Shown piece by piece: positions 35,889 to 44,461 of a stretch of DNA of 64,000 nt (position 1 is its first letter; every line of letters starts with the position of its first letter). Under the pieces are notes generated by a model, which was not told the origin of the DNA, did no database searches, and saw only the letters and a program-made list of their open reading frames with translations. A program made the translations under genes and the position numbers. Source of the stretch: Bacteroidetes bacterium 2013_40CM_41_45 (GTDB lineage Bacteria > Bacteroidota > Bacteroidia > AKYH767-A > 2013-40CM-41-45); the NCBI GenBank assembly GCA_002215675.1, contig NGFH01000001.1, positions 307,764-371,763 of the forward strand. Direction: 5' to 3'.

Positions 35889-36773
35889 ATGACGAAAGAA
35901 AAAATAATTCCGTCTTACGATTTATACAAAACGCTTGGCTCATCCATGGGTTTTGAGTTTTGCAAGTTGGAGGAGGCCTATAATCCTTATGACGCCACCC
36001 TGCCGCACCGCCATAATTATTATGAAATCTTGTACTTCAACGAAAGCGGGGGCAATCACGAAATTGATTTCACGTCTTATCCTGTGCTGGCAAACTCGCT
36101 GCACTTTATTTCCCCGGAGCAGGTACATTTACTTAGAAGAGACAAGCATGTTACCGGTTATGTGTTGTCATTTTCGAAAGATTTTTGTTACGAAGAAACG
36201 GCAGGCATTGAATTTATAGACAGTTTTCCTTTTTTCAATAATCCATATTCCGCTTCCATCGTACGGCTGAACGGAGACGCGAAAGAAAATATTGCGGAGT
36301 TAATAGCTAAGATTCAATCAGAATATTTTTCTTCGGGACAAGATAAAGCAAATGTGCTGTCGGCTTACCTGACTGTTTTACTGGTAACGGCAAAAAGATT
36401 GTATGTGCCGCAGAATACTTTGGGCAAGCCGATGCCGCCGCGTTCTGAACTAACCCGGAAATTTAAGCTGGCCCTGGAAAAAAATTTTACGAAAGTTAAA
36501 TCGGTTAATGAATATTCTGATATGCTCAGTATTACATCGGGGCACCTGAACGACACGGTTCATCACGACACGGGGAGGACAGCGAGCGAAATTATCCACG
36601 AACGGATTATACTGGAAGCGAAACGGCTTCTTTACCGCTCTGAAAAAAGTGTCAAGGAAATCGCTCATGCATTGGGCTATGACGACCCTTCTTATTTTGT
36701 GAAGTTTTTTAAATCACATGCAGAAGATACTCCTGAAAATTTCAGGAAGCATATCCGTGAAAAGTATCATTGA
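35889..36773 (+). CDS. AraC family transcriptional regulator
   Basis: 294 aa. The N-terminal half is a cupin-type AraC_binding domain (LPHRHNYYEILYF, about 38-50). The C-terminal 100 residues hold the two helix-turn-helix motifs, ending with KEIAHALGYDDPSYFVKFFK and ENFRKH. The ligand is unknown. The gene starts 200 bases from the divergent FKBP gene and runs convergent with the ThuA gene (12-base gap), so no target is evident from the context. Confidence 0.93.
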   Translation: MTKEKIIPSYDLYKTLGSSMGFEFCKLEEAYNPYDATLPHRHNYYEILYFNESGGNHEIDFTSYPVLANSLHFISPEQVHLLRRDKHVTGYVLSFSKDFCYEETAGIEFIDSFPFFNNPYSASIVRLNGDAKENIAELIAKIQSEYFSSGQDKANVLSAYLTVLLVTAKRLYVPQNTLGKPMPPRSELTRKFKLALEKNFTKVKSVNEYSDMLSITSGHLNDTVHHDTGRTASEIIHERIILEAKRLLYRSEKSVKEIAHALGYDDPSYFVKFFKSHAEDTPENFRKHIREKYH

Positions 36774-36785
36774 GTAAAAGACCTT

Positions 36786-37847
36786 CTATTCTTTGACAAA
36801 CTTTATCTGCCGCAAATTTTTTCCGTCATTAATTCTAAGGAAATAAATTCCGCTGGCTAAATCAGAAATGTTTAAAGTTAATAGCTTCTGGCCGCTGGCT
36901 GTTGGCTTCTGGCTAAAAATGAGGTTGCCAATCAGATTATAAATTTCAACCGTTGCAATGTCGTATAACTTATAACCAATAACATATAATTTATCTGCTA
37001 CAGGATTTGGATAAATCGAAATCGTTTCACTTCCTGCAAAGTTGCCGATACCCGAAGCGCTATCACACGCCCAAAGCACCGCGTTAGACAGCAGCCTGTA
37101 AAAAGAAGTGTCGCTCGTGTAATTACTCACAGCGTGCCCAAGTGAAGTGTAAAAAGACTTTCCGCCACCGGGCAGAATTTTATACCAGGTAACCGCGCGC
37201 GCAGAATCATAACTATTCACCAGGTTATTTGGCCCTACTGTTTGCTCCACTTTTTGAAGTACATCATTTGCTGAATTGAAGTACCCGTTTTCCCAGTAAT
37301 AATATTCTTCTGCCTTGTACCATGGATTGGGAATGCCCGCCAGCAAGGGATGAGAAACCAAGGCATCAATTCTGTAAACGGGTGTGCCGCTAACGTGATT
37401 AGGATTTTGCTGGACACTTGCTCCGAGCATTTCCGCGTACCAGTCCCAGCCTCCCGTATTGGTACCATTGGCAGTTGAATGACGGTATGTATCACTTGCC
37501 GCATGAATACCTATAAATGTTCCGCCACTATTAATGTATTGTTCGAAGTTTGATTTTTGCACGGCATCAAGAATACTATCTCCCGAAGTGTTGGAAAAAA
37601 TTACGGCATTATACTGCTGAAGATTGCTTACAGAATTAAATGATTGCCCTGTACTGTCATTATCAACAATAAATCCAAACTGGACACCCATTTGCTGAAA
37701 CATGGCAAACGATACAGAGCGTGTCTGGTGATCGAAGCCGGAAGTTTCGGTATAATGAAGAACCCTGCACGATTGCGCATGCGATTCAGAAAAACAGAAT
37801 ATCGCAGCGGCCAGGAAAAGATAAACTGATATTCGAAAGCAGGACAT
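36786..37847 (-). CDS. ThuA-domain secreted protein with T9SS sorting domain
   Basis: 353 aa: signal peptide (ends SHAQ), then a ThuA/trehalose-utilisation-like domain (about 28-260) with FIGIHAASDT and WYAEMLGA, a class I amidotransferase-like fold often joined to glycoside-related proteins. The last about 80 residues are a T9SS type A domain (SIYPNPVADKLYV ... RQIKFVKE). That tail contains two in-frame 7-nt periodic arrays, encoding roughly residues 286-295 and 312-321. It has its own near-perfect promoter. Enzymatic activity is not established for ThuA domains. Confidence 0.87.
   Translation of the reverse strand: MSCFRISVYLFLAAAIFCFSESHAQSCRVLHYTETSGFDHQTRSVSFAMFQQMGVQFGFIVDNDSTGQSFNSVSNLQQYNAVIFSNTSGDSILDAVQKSNFEQYINSGGTFIGIHAASDTYRHSTANGTNTGGWDWYAEMLGASVQQNPNHVSGTPVYRIDALVSHPLLAGIPNPWYKAEEYYYWENGYFNSANDVLQKVEQTVGPNNLVNSYDSARAVTWYKILPGGGKSFYTSLGHAVSNYTSDTSFYRLLSNAVLWACDSASGIGNFAGSETISIYPNPVADKLYVIGYKLYDIATVEIYNLIGNLIFSQKPTASGQKLLTLNISDLASGIYFLRINDGKNLRQIKFVKE
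36885..36912. repeat. Heptamer array, word CTTCTGG, in frame in a T9SS tail
   Basis: Four 7-nt words NNNNTGG (CTTCTGG, CCGCTGG, CTGTTGG, CTTCTGG) inside the ThuA gene. Confidence 0.7.
36963..36990. repeat. Heptamer array, word NNNTAAC, in frame in the same T9SS tail
   Basis: Four 7-nt words (GTATAAC, TTATAAC, CAATAAC, ATATAAT), the same family as the intergenic arrays at 2293, 43034, 44434, 46719 and 56523. On the coding strand they give the LYVIGYKLYD stretch. Confidence 0.75.
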
Positions 37848-37878
37848 TACTCTTTAATGGCTGCGGGCAACCGTCATC

Positions 37879-37909
37879 CAAAGTTACGATAATTAAAAGC
37901 CATTTCAAA
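37879..37909 (-). promoter_or_regulatory. Promoter of the ThuA gene
   Basis: On the minus strand TTTG (37906-37909), a 19-nt gap and TAACTTTG (37879-37886) match the Bacteroidota consensus exactly. The ATG at 37847 lies about 31 bases downstream of the -7 box. Confidence 0.65.
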
Positions 37910-37929
37910 AATAAAAATGGTTATGAAGA

Positions 37930-39672
37930 TTATGGTGCTATTCTTCCCACAGGATAACGGTTGTGCGATTTCTCACGGTGCTCCGAATGCTCGTAAATAA
38001 ATGCAAGCTGCTGCCATGAACTTTCAGCAAATTTTTTATCCTCCGATTTTTTCTTTTCAAACTCCGCTTTCAGAGAAGGATTATTTTTTAATATTTCTGC
38101 TGCCGTATCTTCAAAAACATAATCAGAGAACCACTCTTTTTGCTGAAGAATGGCATCAAAAAATCCCCAGCTGAAATACGAGTCCGTTGCCTGGGGCTCA
38201 AGTGTTTCAACGATGTACCGGTTTCGCGGCTGGTTAAGTTCAATAATATAATCGCCTGCAAGATATTGCAGCTGCTGTTTTTCTTTTCTCACCTGGGTAT
38301 CGCTGTGCAGATATTTTCCTTCATAGGCATCAGGCGGCGTTTTAAAATCAGTGATATAATAGACTTCTACGTCCAGCATCGTATCACGCTCCAGCTTTTT
38401 CATTTCAATTCCATTCCACTTCAACCGCTCAATAACTCTGTTCCATGCCTGCGGAATAACATAAGCATAGGGGGCGTCCACTTTATCTGACTTATAGGCA
38501 TCAAAAAATTTTATGGGTTTTACAAATGCAGCATTCCTGTCATAATACAACCGTTGCAGGCCGGTAACACTACTTGGTTTATGTTTCGCTTCAAACCCTT
38601 TGAATGAAATCGTTTCAAACTGAGTTGTATCCAGCGTCCACGACAATGGAAATTGTTTCTGCGATGCAGAATTTTTTTTTGCTTCTTTTCTTTTTGCAAA
38701 AATCGCATTAGAGTAGCGGCTTGTAAACTTTAACACAGCAGCAAAAAACTGCGCCGTTGCTTCCACGCGCTCTTTGTACGGTTTGAACATGTGCGTTTCG
38801 GTAACGAATCCAAGTGTATTGAATAATGCCGCATAGCCGGTAGAGAAACGAGGTGTTTCGAGGAATCCCGCAATACCGTCATCAGGAATTTCGTTTATGG
38901 TATTCACATACGGTGTCATTTCATTTCCATTGCGTTTCATTTCTGCAAATAAAAACGGAGTGACTGTATTTTTCATAAACGTTCCCAGCACAGGAGTCAG
39001 TTTATCATGCTGCGATGAAATAAGTGTCATCACATATTGGTAATCGGCACCATCACTTACATGTGTATCAATAAAAATGTCAGGGTCCCACACCTGGAAT
39101 ATTTCTATGAACGAGCGCGTATTCATTGTCTCGCATTTAATAAAGTCGCGGTTCAAGTCAAGATTCTGTCCATTGGCTCGCGTGCCATATTCTTCGGGGC
39201 CATTCTGGTTGGCACGGTTGCAGCATCCGCGGTTTAAAGCTCCATCAATATTGTAAACGGGAATAATGCAAACGACAGTATTTTTTAATAGTGAATCGTA
39301 AAGATTTCTCTTCAGAATATCCTCGCACCATTTAATAGAAGCATCCACACCATCCGGCTCGCCGGGATGAATAGCGTTGTTGATGAGAATAATTCTTTTG
39401 TTTTTTTTATGAAGTGAAGCAGGATTAAAATCTACATCGGAGGATATTACAAACAAATGAAGCGGCTTGCCTGAATCGGTAAGTCCGTAAGTAAGAAGTT
39501 TTGCTTTTTCGTATCCTGAATCAAGCTGTTGATAAAAGCTAATCGCTTCATCATATGTAACTGTTTTATTATCGAGGTATTTTTGAGATACGCTTTGTGA
39601 GAACGCAACTCCGGTCAAAAATAAAAACAGAAGCAAAAACATTCCTGCTGAAAAGGTTTTTTTTCCAATCAT
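37930..39672 (-). CDS. M14 family zinc carboxypeptidase-like protein
   Basis: 580 aa with a signal peptide (ends AFSQ). Zinc-site motif HPGEPDG at 102-108 (His and Glu ligands), then NLDLNRDF and DTHVSDGADY (third ligand), and a late TETHMF segment carrying the probable catalytic Glu. This is the M14 metallocarboxypeptidase fold with a C-terminal extension of about 230 residues. No sorting domain is seen, so it is probably periplasmic. A -7 box lies just before the start. Substrate unknown. Confidence 0.88.
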   Translation of the reverse strand: MIGKKTFSAGMFLLLFLFLTGVAFSQSVSQKYLDNKTVTYDEAISFYQQLDSGYEKAKLLTYGLTDSGKPLHLFVISSDVDFNPASLHKKNKRIILINNAIHPGEPDGVDASIKWCEDILKRNLYDSLLKNTVVCIIPVYNIDGALNRGCCNRANQNGPEEYGTRANGQNLDLNRDFIKCETMNTRSFIEIFQVWDPDIFIDTHVSDGADYQYVMTLISSQHDKLTPVLGTFMKNTVTPFLFAEMKRNGNEMTPYVNTINEIPDDGIAGFLETPRFSTGYAALFNTLGFVTETHMFKPYKERVEATAQFFAAVLKFTSRYSNAIFAKRKEAKKNSASQKQFPLSWTLDTTQFETISFKGFEAKHKPSSVTGLQRLYYDRNAAFVKPIKFFDAYKSDKVDAPYAYVIPQAWNRVIERLKWNGIEMKKLERDTMLDVEVYYITDFKTPPDAYEGKYLHSDTQVRKEKQQLQYLAGDYIIELNQPRNRYIVETLEPQATDSYFSWGFFDAILQQKEWFSDYVFEDTAAEILKNNPSLKAEFEKKKSEDKKFAESSWQQLAFIYEHSEHREKSHNRYPVGRIAP

Positions 39673-39683
39673 AAACTATCTGG

Positions 39684-39691
39684 CAAAAATA
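39684..39691 (-). promoter_or_regulatory. -7 element just before the M14 gene
   Basis: On the minus strand TATTTTTG matches TAnnTTTG and ends 11 bases before the ATG; TTCG about 18 bases upstream may be the -33 box. The leader would be very short. Confidence 0.35.
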
Positions 39692-39707
39692 TCATGCTTA
39701 TTTTTTT

Positions 39708-39735
39708 TTCGAAATTCGATATCAAAAATAAAAAA
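39708..39735. repeat. Possible heptamer array, word TTCGAAA
   Basis: Four 7-nt words (TTCGAAA, TTCGATA, then two A-rich words) between divergent genes. The AT-rich setting makes it a weak case. Confidence 0.35.
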
Positions 39736-39818
39736 ATATAAATGAGCCAAATACAACGGCAGCGCACAGTTGTAAAATCTTCCTACATTTATCTCGTCAA
39801 AAAATCACAACTGCCATC

Positions 39819-40679
39819 ATGAAAAAAATCTACACTATATTGTTCGTTATCCTCGGGCTCCAGGTATTCGCCCAAAATGACAGCGTTTATTATCACGACT
39901 ATGCTTTCGAATCGCAATATGGCGCATCGGGAGCGTATCCAGCTGAAGATTATTTGCAAATGATTACCCGTTTTACACCTCCTTACTATCCTGCTCAGCT
40001 GATTGGGGTTCGAGTATGGTTCAGGAATGCAGCTCAACCCTCATTTTATAAAGTGGTGGTTCGGGCAGATGCGGCTGCAAGCGCCAGTGCAAATAATTCC
40101 ACCCTCACCTATATGAGTCCTTCAGGAATACCTAATCCATCCAGCGGAGGAACTCCGGATTCTTCCTACTCAGATTATGTAGACCTTAGCGCTGCAAATT
40201 TAGTTTTCAATTCGGGCGACATCTATGCCGGCGTCACGCAGAACTTGCAAATCAATGGCTTCGTTGGATTTGCGCTGGATACGAATTCTGTTACTCCTTA
40301 CCTGGATCGCCACTGGATAAGCACAAGTCAGGGCGCCCCGGGATCATGGTGGATGTTTTATAATTGGGCTTTTACCTATGCCCGTTTTGGGGTTACAGCA
40401 TTTTTCAACCCGGTATCAACTTCTACAAATGAAATTGAACAAGCTGACATGATAAAAATTTTTCCGAACCCGGCTGATGAGTCATTGGTCATTAGTCATT
40501 GGTCATTTGGTGAAAATGCTGATGTGAAGATATTTGATTCAGCCGGCAGAATGGTTTTTGAAAATTATTTTTCAGGAGATATCAGGATTAATACTGCAAA
40601 CTGGAACAACGGTATGTATTTCGTTCAGTTGCGGAATAAGAAAACATCAACGAATCTGAAGGTGGCTGTGATACATTGA
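39819..40679 (+). CDS. Small secreted protein with T9SS sorting domain
   Basis: 286 aa: signal peptide (ends VFAQ), a beta-rich domain of about 185 residues with no motif I recognise, and a type A sorting tail from about residue 213 (FPNPADESLVI ... STNLKVAVIH). The tail contains an in-frame 7-nt array encoding about residues 221-230. It probably ends up on the cell surface. It is divergent from the M14 gene. Confidence 0.8.
   Translation: MKKIYTILFVILGLQVFAQNDSVYYHDYAFESQYGASGAYPAEDYLQMITRFTPPYYPAQLIGVRVWFRNAAQPSFYKVVVRADAAASASANNSTLTYMSPSGIPNPSSGGTPDSSYSDYVDLSAANLVFNSGDIYAGVTQNLQINGFVGFALDTNSVTPYLDRHWISTSQGAPGSWWMFYNWAFTYARFGVTAFFNPVSTSTNEIEQADMIKIFPNPADESLVISHWSFGENADVKIFDSAGRMVFENYFSGDIRINTANWNNGMYFVQLRNKKTSTNLKVAVIH
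40481..40508 (+). repeat. Heptamer array, word GTCATTG, in frame in a T9SS tail
   Basis: Four 7-nt words GTCATTN in strict phase inside the sorting domain of the preceding gene, shortly after its PNP motif. Confidence 0.8.
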
Positions 40680-40684
40680 AAAAA

Positions 40685-40712
40685 CCAGCCCACCGTTTAA
40701 ATGGTGGGCTGG
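40685..40712 (-). terminator. Terminator of the DUF4177-like gene
   Basis: A perfect 10-bp stem (CCAGCCCACC with GGTGGGCTGG, 8-base loop), followed on the minus strand by TTTTTT. It also lies 6 bases after the plus-strand T9SS gene, so it may serve both. Confidence 0.8.
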
Positions 40713-40732
40713 TAGAGATGATGAGGAAATAT

Positions 40733-41068
40733 CTATTTTTTTATCTCGCGTTTGAATACATAATGATTCTCGAATGATCTGCCAACAGAACTTTCATTAT
40801 ATGTTGAAACAAGTTCATAGCCTTGCTCATCTAAATAGTTAAAAGCATCGATAAGATAATTGATAGTTTCAGACATGATTTTCCCTGATTTAATTTTTTT
40901 TAGTTCAGAAAAATTTTCTGAACGATTGTTCCCATAATTTATAATTATCTGATCGGGACTTCCCTGCAGGATAACAATCGCATACTCGTATTTCCTGTTT
41001 GTTGTTTGCGAATAGCTGGTTAAAGAAATAAGCAAGGCAAATAATAAAACAGCAATGAGATTTTTCAT
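40733..41068 (-). CDS. Small secreted DUF4177-like protein
   Basis: 111 aa with a signal peptide (ends SYSQ). The mature part starts with a YEYAIV strand, has a helix with FNYLDEQGYELVSTYNE and ends YVFKREI, the pattern of DUF4177 (short alpha/beta proteins of unknown role). It has a strong terminator and is alone between a T9SS gene and glmS. Confidence 0.65.
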   Translation of the reverse strand: MKNLIAVLLFALLISLTSYSQTTNRKYEYAIVILQGSPDQIIINYGNNRSENFSELKKIKSGKIMSETINYLIDAFNYLDEQGYELVSTYNESSVGRSFENHYVFKREIKK

Positions 41069-41123
41069 AATGGTTAGATTTTGAGGTTATAAAAATAGTA
41101 AACGGTTTCTGTGGCAGACCTGG

Positions 41124-41144
41124 ACCTCAAACCTCAAACCTTCT
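41124..41144. repeat. Heptamer array, word ACCTCAA, at the glmS 3' end
   Basis: Three 7-nt words (ACCTCAA, ACCTCAA, ACCTTCT) run to the glmS stop codon. The word is the reverse complement of the GGTTTGA word at the other end of glmS. Confidence 0.6.
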
Positions 41145-42982
41145 CACTCCACCGTCACACTCTTAGCCAGGTTTCGCGGCTGGTCGACATTGCATCCGCG
41201 CATTACCGCCATGTGATAGGCGAGGAGTTGAAGAGGAATAACAGAAACAATAGGTACAAGAATATCTTCGGTGCGCGGAATTTCGATAACGTAGTCGGCA
41301 AGGCCTTTTACCACTGTATCGCCTTCGGTAACAATGGCAATGATGATGCCTTTGCGCGCTTTCACTTCCTGTATGTTGCTCACCACTTTTTCGTAAGAAC
41401 CATTTTTGTTCGCGATTACTACTACCGGCATGTGCTCATCAATCAAAGCGATGGGGCCATGCTTCATTTCAGCAGCCGGGTACCCTTCAGCATGGATGTA
41501 AGAAATCTCTTTCAGCTTCAGCGCGCCTTCAAGCGCTACCGGGAAACCGTAGCCACGCCCCAGGTAAAGGAAATTGCGCACGTCAATAAATTTCTGTGCT
41601 ATTGATTTGACTTTATCATTTGTCAAAAGCGCCTGTTCCACCTTGCCGGGAATCTGTTCCAGCTCGTTGAGCAATGAATGGAAGTATGATTCAGTTACCG
41701 TTCCTTTTTTACGGGCAAGCTGCAATGCCAACAGCGTAAGTACAGCCACCTGAGCAGTGAAGGCTTTGGTGGATGCTACTCCTATTTCAGGGCCGGCATG
41801 GGTATATGACCCTGCATGCGTAGCACGCGGAATAGATGAACCAACCACGTTGCACACACCAAAAATAGTAGCGCCCTTTGATTTAGCAAGATCTATAGCG
41901 GCAAGCGTGTCTGCTGTTTCGCCACTCTGTGAAATAGCAATCACGATATCTTCTTCAGTTACCACCGGGTTGCGATAGCGGAATTCAGAAGCGTATTCTA
42001 CTTCAACGGGAATGCGTGCGAGTTCTTCAAAAAGATATTCTGCCACCAGCCCGGCGTGCCAGGATGTTCCGCAGGCAACAATGATGATTCGTTTGGCATT
42101 GTAAAATTTATTTTCGTAATCTCCAATGCCTCCCAGGCGCAGAAAACCTTTCGAAGCATCAATCCGTCCCCGCATGCTGTCCCACACAGAGCGTGGCTGC
42201 TCATAAATTTCCTTTAGCATGAAATGCGGGTAGCCGCCTTTCTCCAGTTGCTCAAGATTCATTTCCAACTCTTCAATATAAGGTGTCTTGATTTGGTTTT
42301 GAATCGTCTTCACCATCAGTTTGCCTTTGCCCACAATCGCCATCTCCATATCATTGAGGTAAATGACGTTATTGGTGTACTCGATAATGGGCGTTGCATC
42401 CGATGCAACAAAATATTCGTCTTTACCAACACCAATTACGAGAGGGCTCCCTTTTCGCGCAGCAATAATTTTATCAGGATGATTTTTAGAAAGGATGACG
42501 ATGGCATAAGCACCCACCACTTCATTAAGTGCAAGGCGAACGGCTTCGTCCAGATCAGGATTTGCATTTTGAAGAATGTCTTCGATAAGATTTACAAGAA
42601 CTTCTGTATCCGTGTCGCTACGAAAAATGTGACCACGTTTGATTAATTCTTCCTTGAGCGAAGCATAATTTTCAATGATGCCGTTATGTATAATGGCAAG
42701 ATTTTTTGACTCAGAAAAATGAGGATGCGCATTGGTATCATTGGGCTCACCGTGCGTTGCCCATCGCGTATGGCCCATCCCGACATTGCCCTTTAAGTGT
42801 TTTCCTTTGAGCACATCATCCAGCTCACTTACTTTACCCGCACGTTTATAAACAGCAAGTTCGCTGTTGTTGAGGATGGCTATGCCTGCACTGTCGTAGC
42901 CGCGGTATTCAAGCCGCTGCAATCCTTTTATAAGGATTGGATACACTTGCCGGTTGCCTATGTATGCTACGATGCCGCACAT
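41144..42982 (-). CDS. glmS: Glutamine-fructose-6-phosphate aminotransferase
   Basis: 612 aa; makes glucosamine-6-phosphate from fructose-6-phosphate and glutamine, the first step to peptidoglycan and LPS amino sugars. The N-terminal Ntn amidotransferase starts MCGIVAYIG with the catalytic Cys2. Two SIS sugar-isomerase domains follow (about 290-420 and 460-600), and it ends DQPRNLAKSVTVE, the family tail. The gene is bracketed by copies of one heptamer word in opposite orientations. I see no glmS ribozyme upstream. Confidence 0.98.
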   Translation of the reverse strand: MCGIVAYIGNRQVYPILIKGLQRLEYRGYDSAGIAILNNSELAVYKRAGKVSELDDVLKGKHLKGNVGMGHTRWATHGEPNDTNAHPHFSESKNLAIIHNGIIENYASLKEELIKRGHIFRSDTDTEVLVNLIEDILQNANPDLDEAVRLALNEVVGAYAIVILSKNHPDKIIAARKGSPLVIGVGKDEYFVASDATPIIEYTNNVIYLNDMEMAIVGKGKLMVKTIQNQIKTPYIEELEMNLEQLEKGGYPHFMLKEIYEQPRSVWDSMRGRIDASKGFLRLGGIGDYENKFYNAKRIIIVACGTSWHAGLVAEYLFEELARIPVEVEYASEFRYRNPVVTEEDIVIAISQSGETADTLAAIDLAKSKGATIFGVCNVVGSSIPRATHAGSYTHAGPEIGVASTKAFTAQVAVLTLLALQLARKKGTVTESYFHSLLNELEQIPGKVEQALLTNDKVKSIAQKFIDVRNFLYLGRGYGFPVALEGALKLKEISYIHAEGYPAAEMKHGPIALIDEHMPVVVIANKNGSYEKVVSNIQEVKARKGIIIAIVTEGDTVVKGLADYVIEIPRTEDILVPIVSVIPLQLLAYHMAVMRGCNVDQPRNLAKSVTVE

Positions 42983-42985
42983 TAC

Positions 42986-43013
42986 GGTTTCGGGTTTCGG
43001 GTTTGAGGTTTGA
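42986..43013. repeat. Heptamer array, word GGTTTCG/GGTTTGA, at the glmS 5' end
   Basis: Four 7-nt words (GGTTTCG twice, GGTTTGA twice) immediately upstream of the glmS ATG (3 bases away on the minus strand). Confidence 0.75.
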
Positions 43014-43033
43014 AGTTAAAAGTATATAATTTC

Positions 43034-43061
43034 GTATAACTAATAACATATAACGTATGAC
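43034..43061. repeat. Heptamer array, word NNNTAAC
   Basis: Four 7-nt words (GTATAAC, TAATAAC, ATATAAC, GTATGAC) between glmS and the DUF4270 gene; the first 21 bases are identical to 2293-2313. Confidence 0.75.
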
Positions 43062-43068
43062 CGATTTT

Positions 43069-44373
43069 TTATTTCAGTTTGGTGTAGTAGAGATTCAGTT
43101 TCATCCGTTGTGTCGAATGGGTTGCACCGTCAAGTATGGTCCTGTTTGCCTGGACAACTCCTCCCGAAATAGCAAGATATAATCCATAGTCCTGTAAGTC
43201 ACCGGTGAGAACATTCTGTACATACCGCGCAATATTGAATTTATATTTTTTTGTTGTCGCATCGTAAGTGCCTCCGTAATATCCCGTGGTCTCAAACTGG
43301 TCGGGGAGAAAAACAGGATGCCCGCTTGCATCTATTCCCAAAACTAAAAGTTTGTCGGGAACGGCTAAGCGGTTATCAGAATTACCTGCAACCGTTATTT
43401 CAAGTTCTGCCTTGTTAACGGCAACCATTCCGCCTGCAAGTAAATTCTTCAGGTTAGGGAAACGGATTTTTGTTTTCACTCCCGCCATAGCCTGAACGTA
43501 AACCAGCGAATCGCCATTGGTGGAATCGTTAAGCTGCTGCTGGATAGGAAGCGATGAATAATCATGTACAAAATGCGTCATCCGTGCACTTGATGCGGTA
43601 AATATGAAACTAAAACTTTGCGAGTCGGCAGCAGCATTCTGATAATAAAGAGTAAGCTTTGATTGTGATGCAAGCAGGTTGAAATAAAATATTCCGCCGC
43701 CGGAGTTAATTGGGTCAGTCTTAATATAAAGGCCTTTGAACAGAGAGAGGAAATGTTCATTCGTTGTAAGGTTAGAGTCAGATGACATTTGCAGCAGGGC
43801 ATTTCCCAATGCGATGGTAAGTGCAATCCGCAGATGCGGGGCAGTATTAACTCCATTCACCATCACGCTATCATGGGGAGACGGTGCAATAGTGACAGAG
43901 CCCAATTCCACCGGGTTGTATGAAAAAGCCCTGTTAGAGTAATAGCCGGAATCAAGGTGCATGTCTTCGGTCAACTGATAAACATGAAACATTTGAGCAG
44001 TGGTCGTGTCTCCGTAATAACCGTTGTATGCAAGAGTAAGAACTACCGAGTCAAGCGACAGCGCGCTTCCCAGGTTAACGTTTAAAGACGGAAGCAATAC
44101 CTGCGCGGAGATGCTTGCATCTGTTCTTCCGAAAACAGAATCGGTATAGCTGCCCAATAGATATTGCGACACCTCATCGGTTCTAAGCGAGTCTTCGCGC
44201 ACCGTATAAGCGGTGACCTTTGTCGTATCGGTATAAACCAGGTTGATTTTATCGCCGGGCGGCTGTATATCGAGCCCTATAATGTCAGGGTCACTGCAGG
44301 AGTTTAAAAAAATCACACCCGCGATTAAATATGTAGTTAAACGGAAAAAATTATTCCTGGAAAAAAAATACAT
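43069..44373 (-). CDS. DUF4270 family lipoprotein
   Basis: 434 aa. The lipobox VIFLNSC ends at about residue 26, and the mature start SDPDIIGLDIQP is the hallmark of DUF4270. The rest is beta-rich with repeated Gly/Tyr motifs and no catalytic signature. These lipoproteins are widespread in Bacteroidota, often beside glycogen-synthase-like and glmS genes as here; function is unknown. It lies between glmS and the glycogen-synthase-like gene on the same strand. Confidence 0.88.
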   Translation of the reverse strand: MYFFSRNNFFRLTTYLIAGVIFLNSCSDPDIIGLDIQPPGDKINLVYTDTTKVTAYTVREDSLRTDEVSQYLLGSYTDSVFGRTDASISAQVLLPSLNVNLGSALSLDSVVLTLAYNGYYGDTTTAQMFHVYQLTEDMHLDSGYYSNRAFSYNPVELGSVTIAPSPHDSVMVNGVNTAPHLRIALTIALGNALLQMSSDSNLTTNEHFLSLFKGLYIKTDPINSGGGIFYFNLLASQSKLTLYYQNAAADSQSFSFIFTASSARMTHFVHDYSSLPIQQQLNDSTNGDSLVYVQAMAGVKTKIRFPNLKNLLAGGMVAVNKAELEITVAGNSDNRLAVPDKLLVLGIDASGHPVFLPDQFETTGYYGGTYDATTKKYKFNIARYVQNVLTGDLQDYGLYLAISGGVVQANRTILDGATHSTQRMKLNLYYTKLK

Positions 44374-44386
44374 CGTTGAGGAAAGA

Positions 44387-44461
44387 GTTATATCTTATAA
44401 GTTATACGGGAAAACGAAGATTGCCTTGAAAACGTATAACATATAACTTGTAACCTATAAC
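44387..44461. repeat. Inverted heptamer arrays between DUF4270 and the glycogen-synthase-like gene
   Basis: Three GTTANNN/CTTANNN words at 44387-44407 face four NNNTAAC words at 44434-44461, with a 26-base spacer. The right array ends at the stop codon of the next gene. Confidence 0.75.

Noticed and set aside
42983..43068. glmS ribozyme or riboswitch upstream of glmS
   Set aside because: The 86-base spacer is taken up by two heptamer arrays and shows no ribozyme-like core; the length is also too short.
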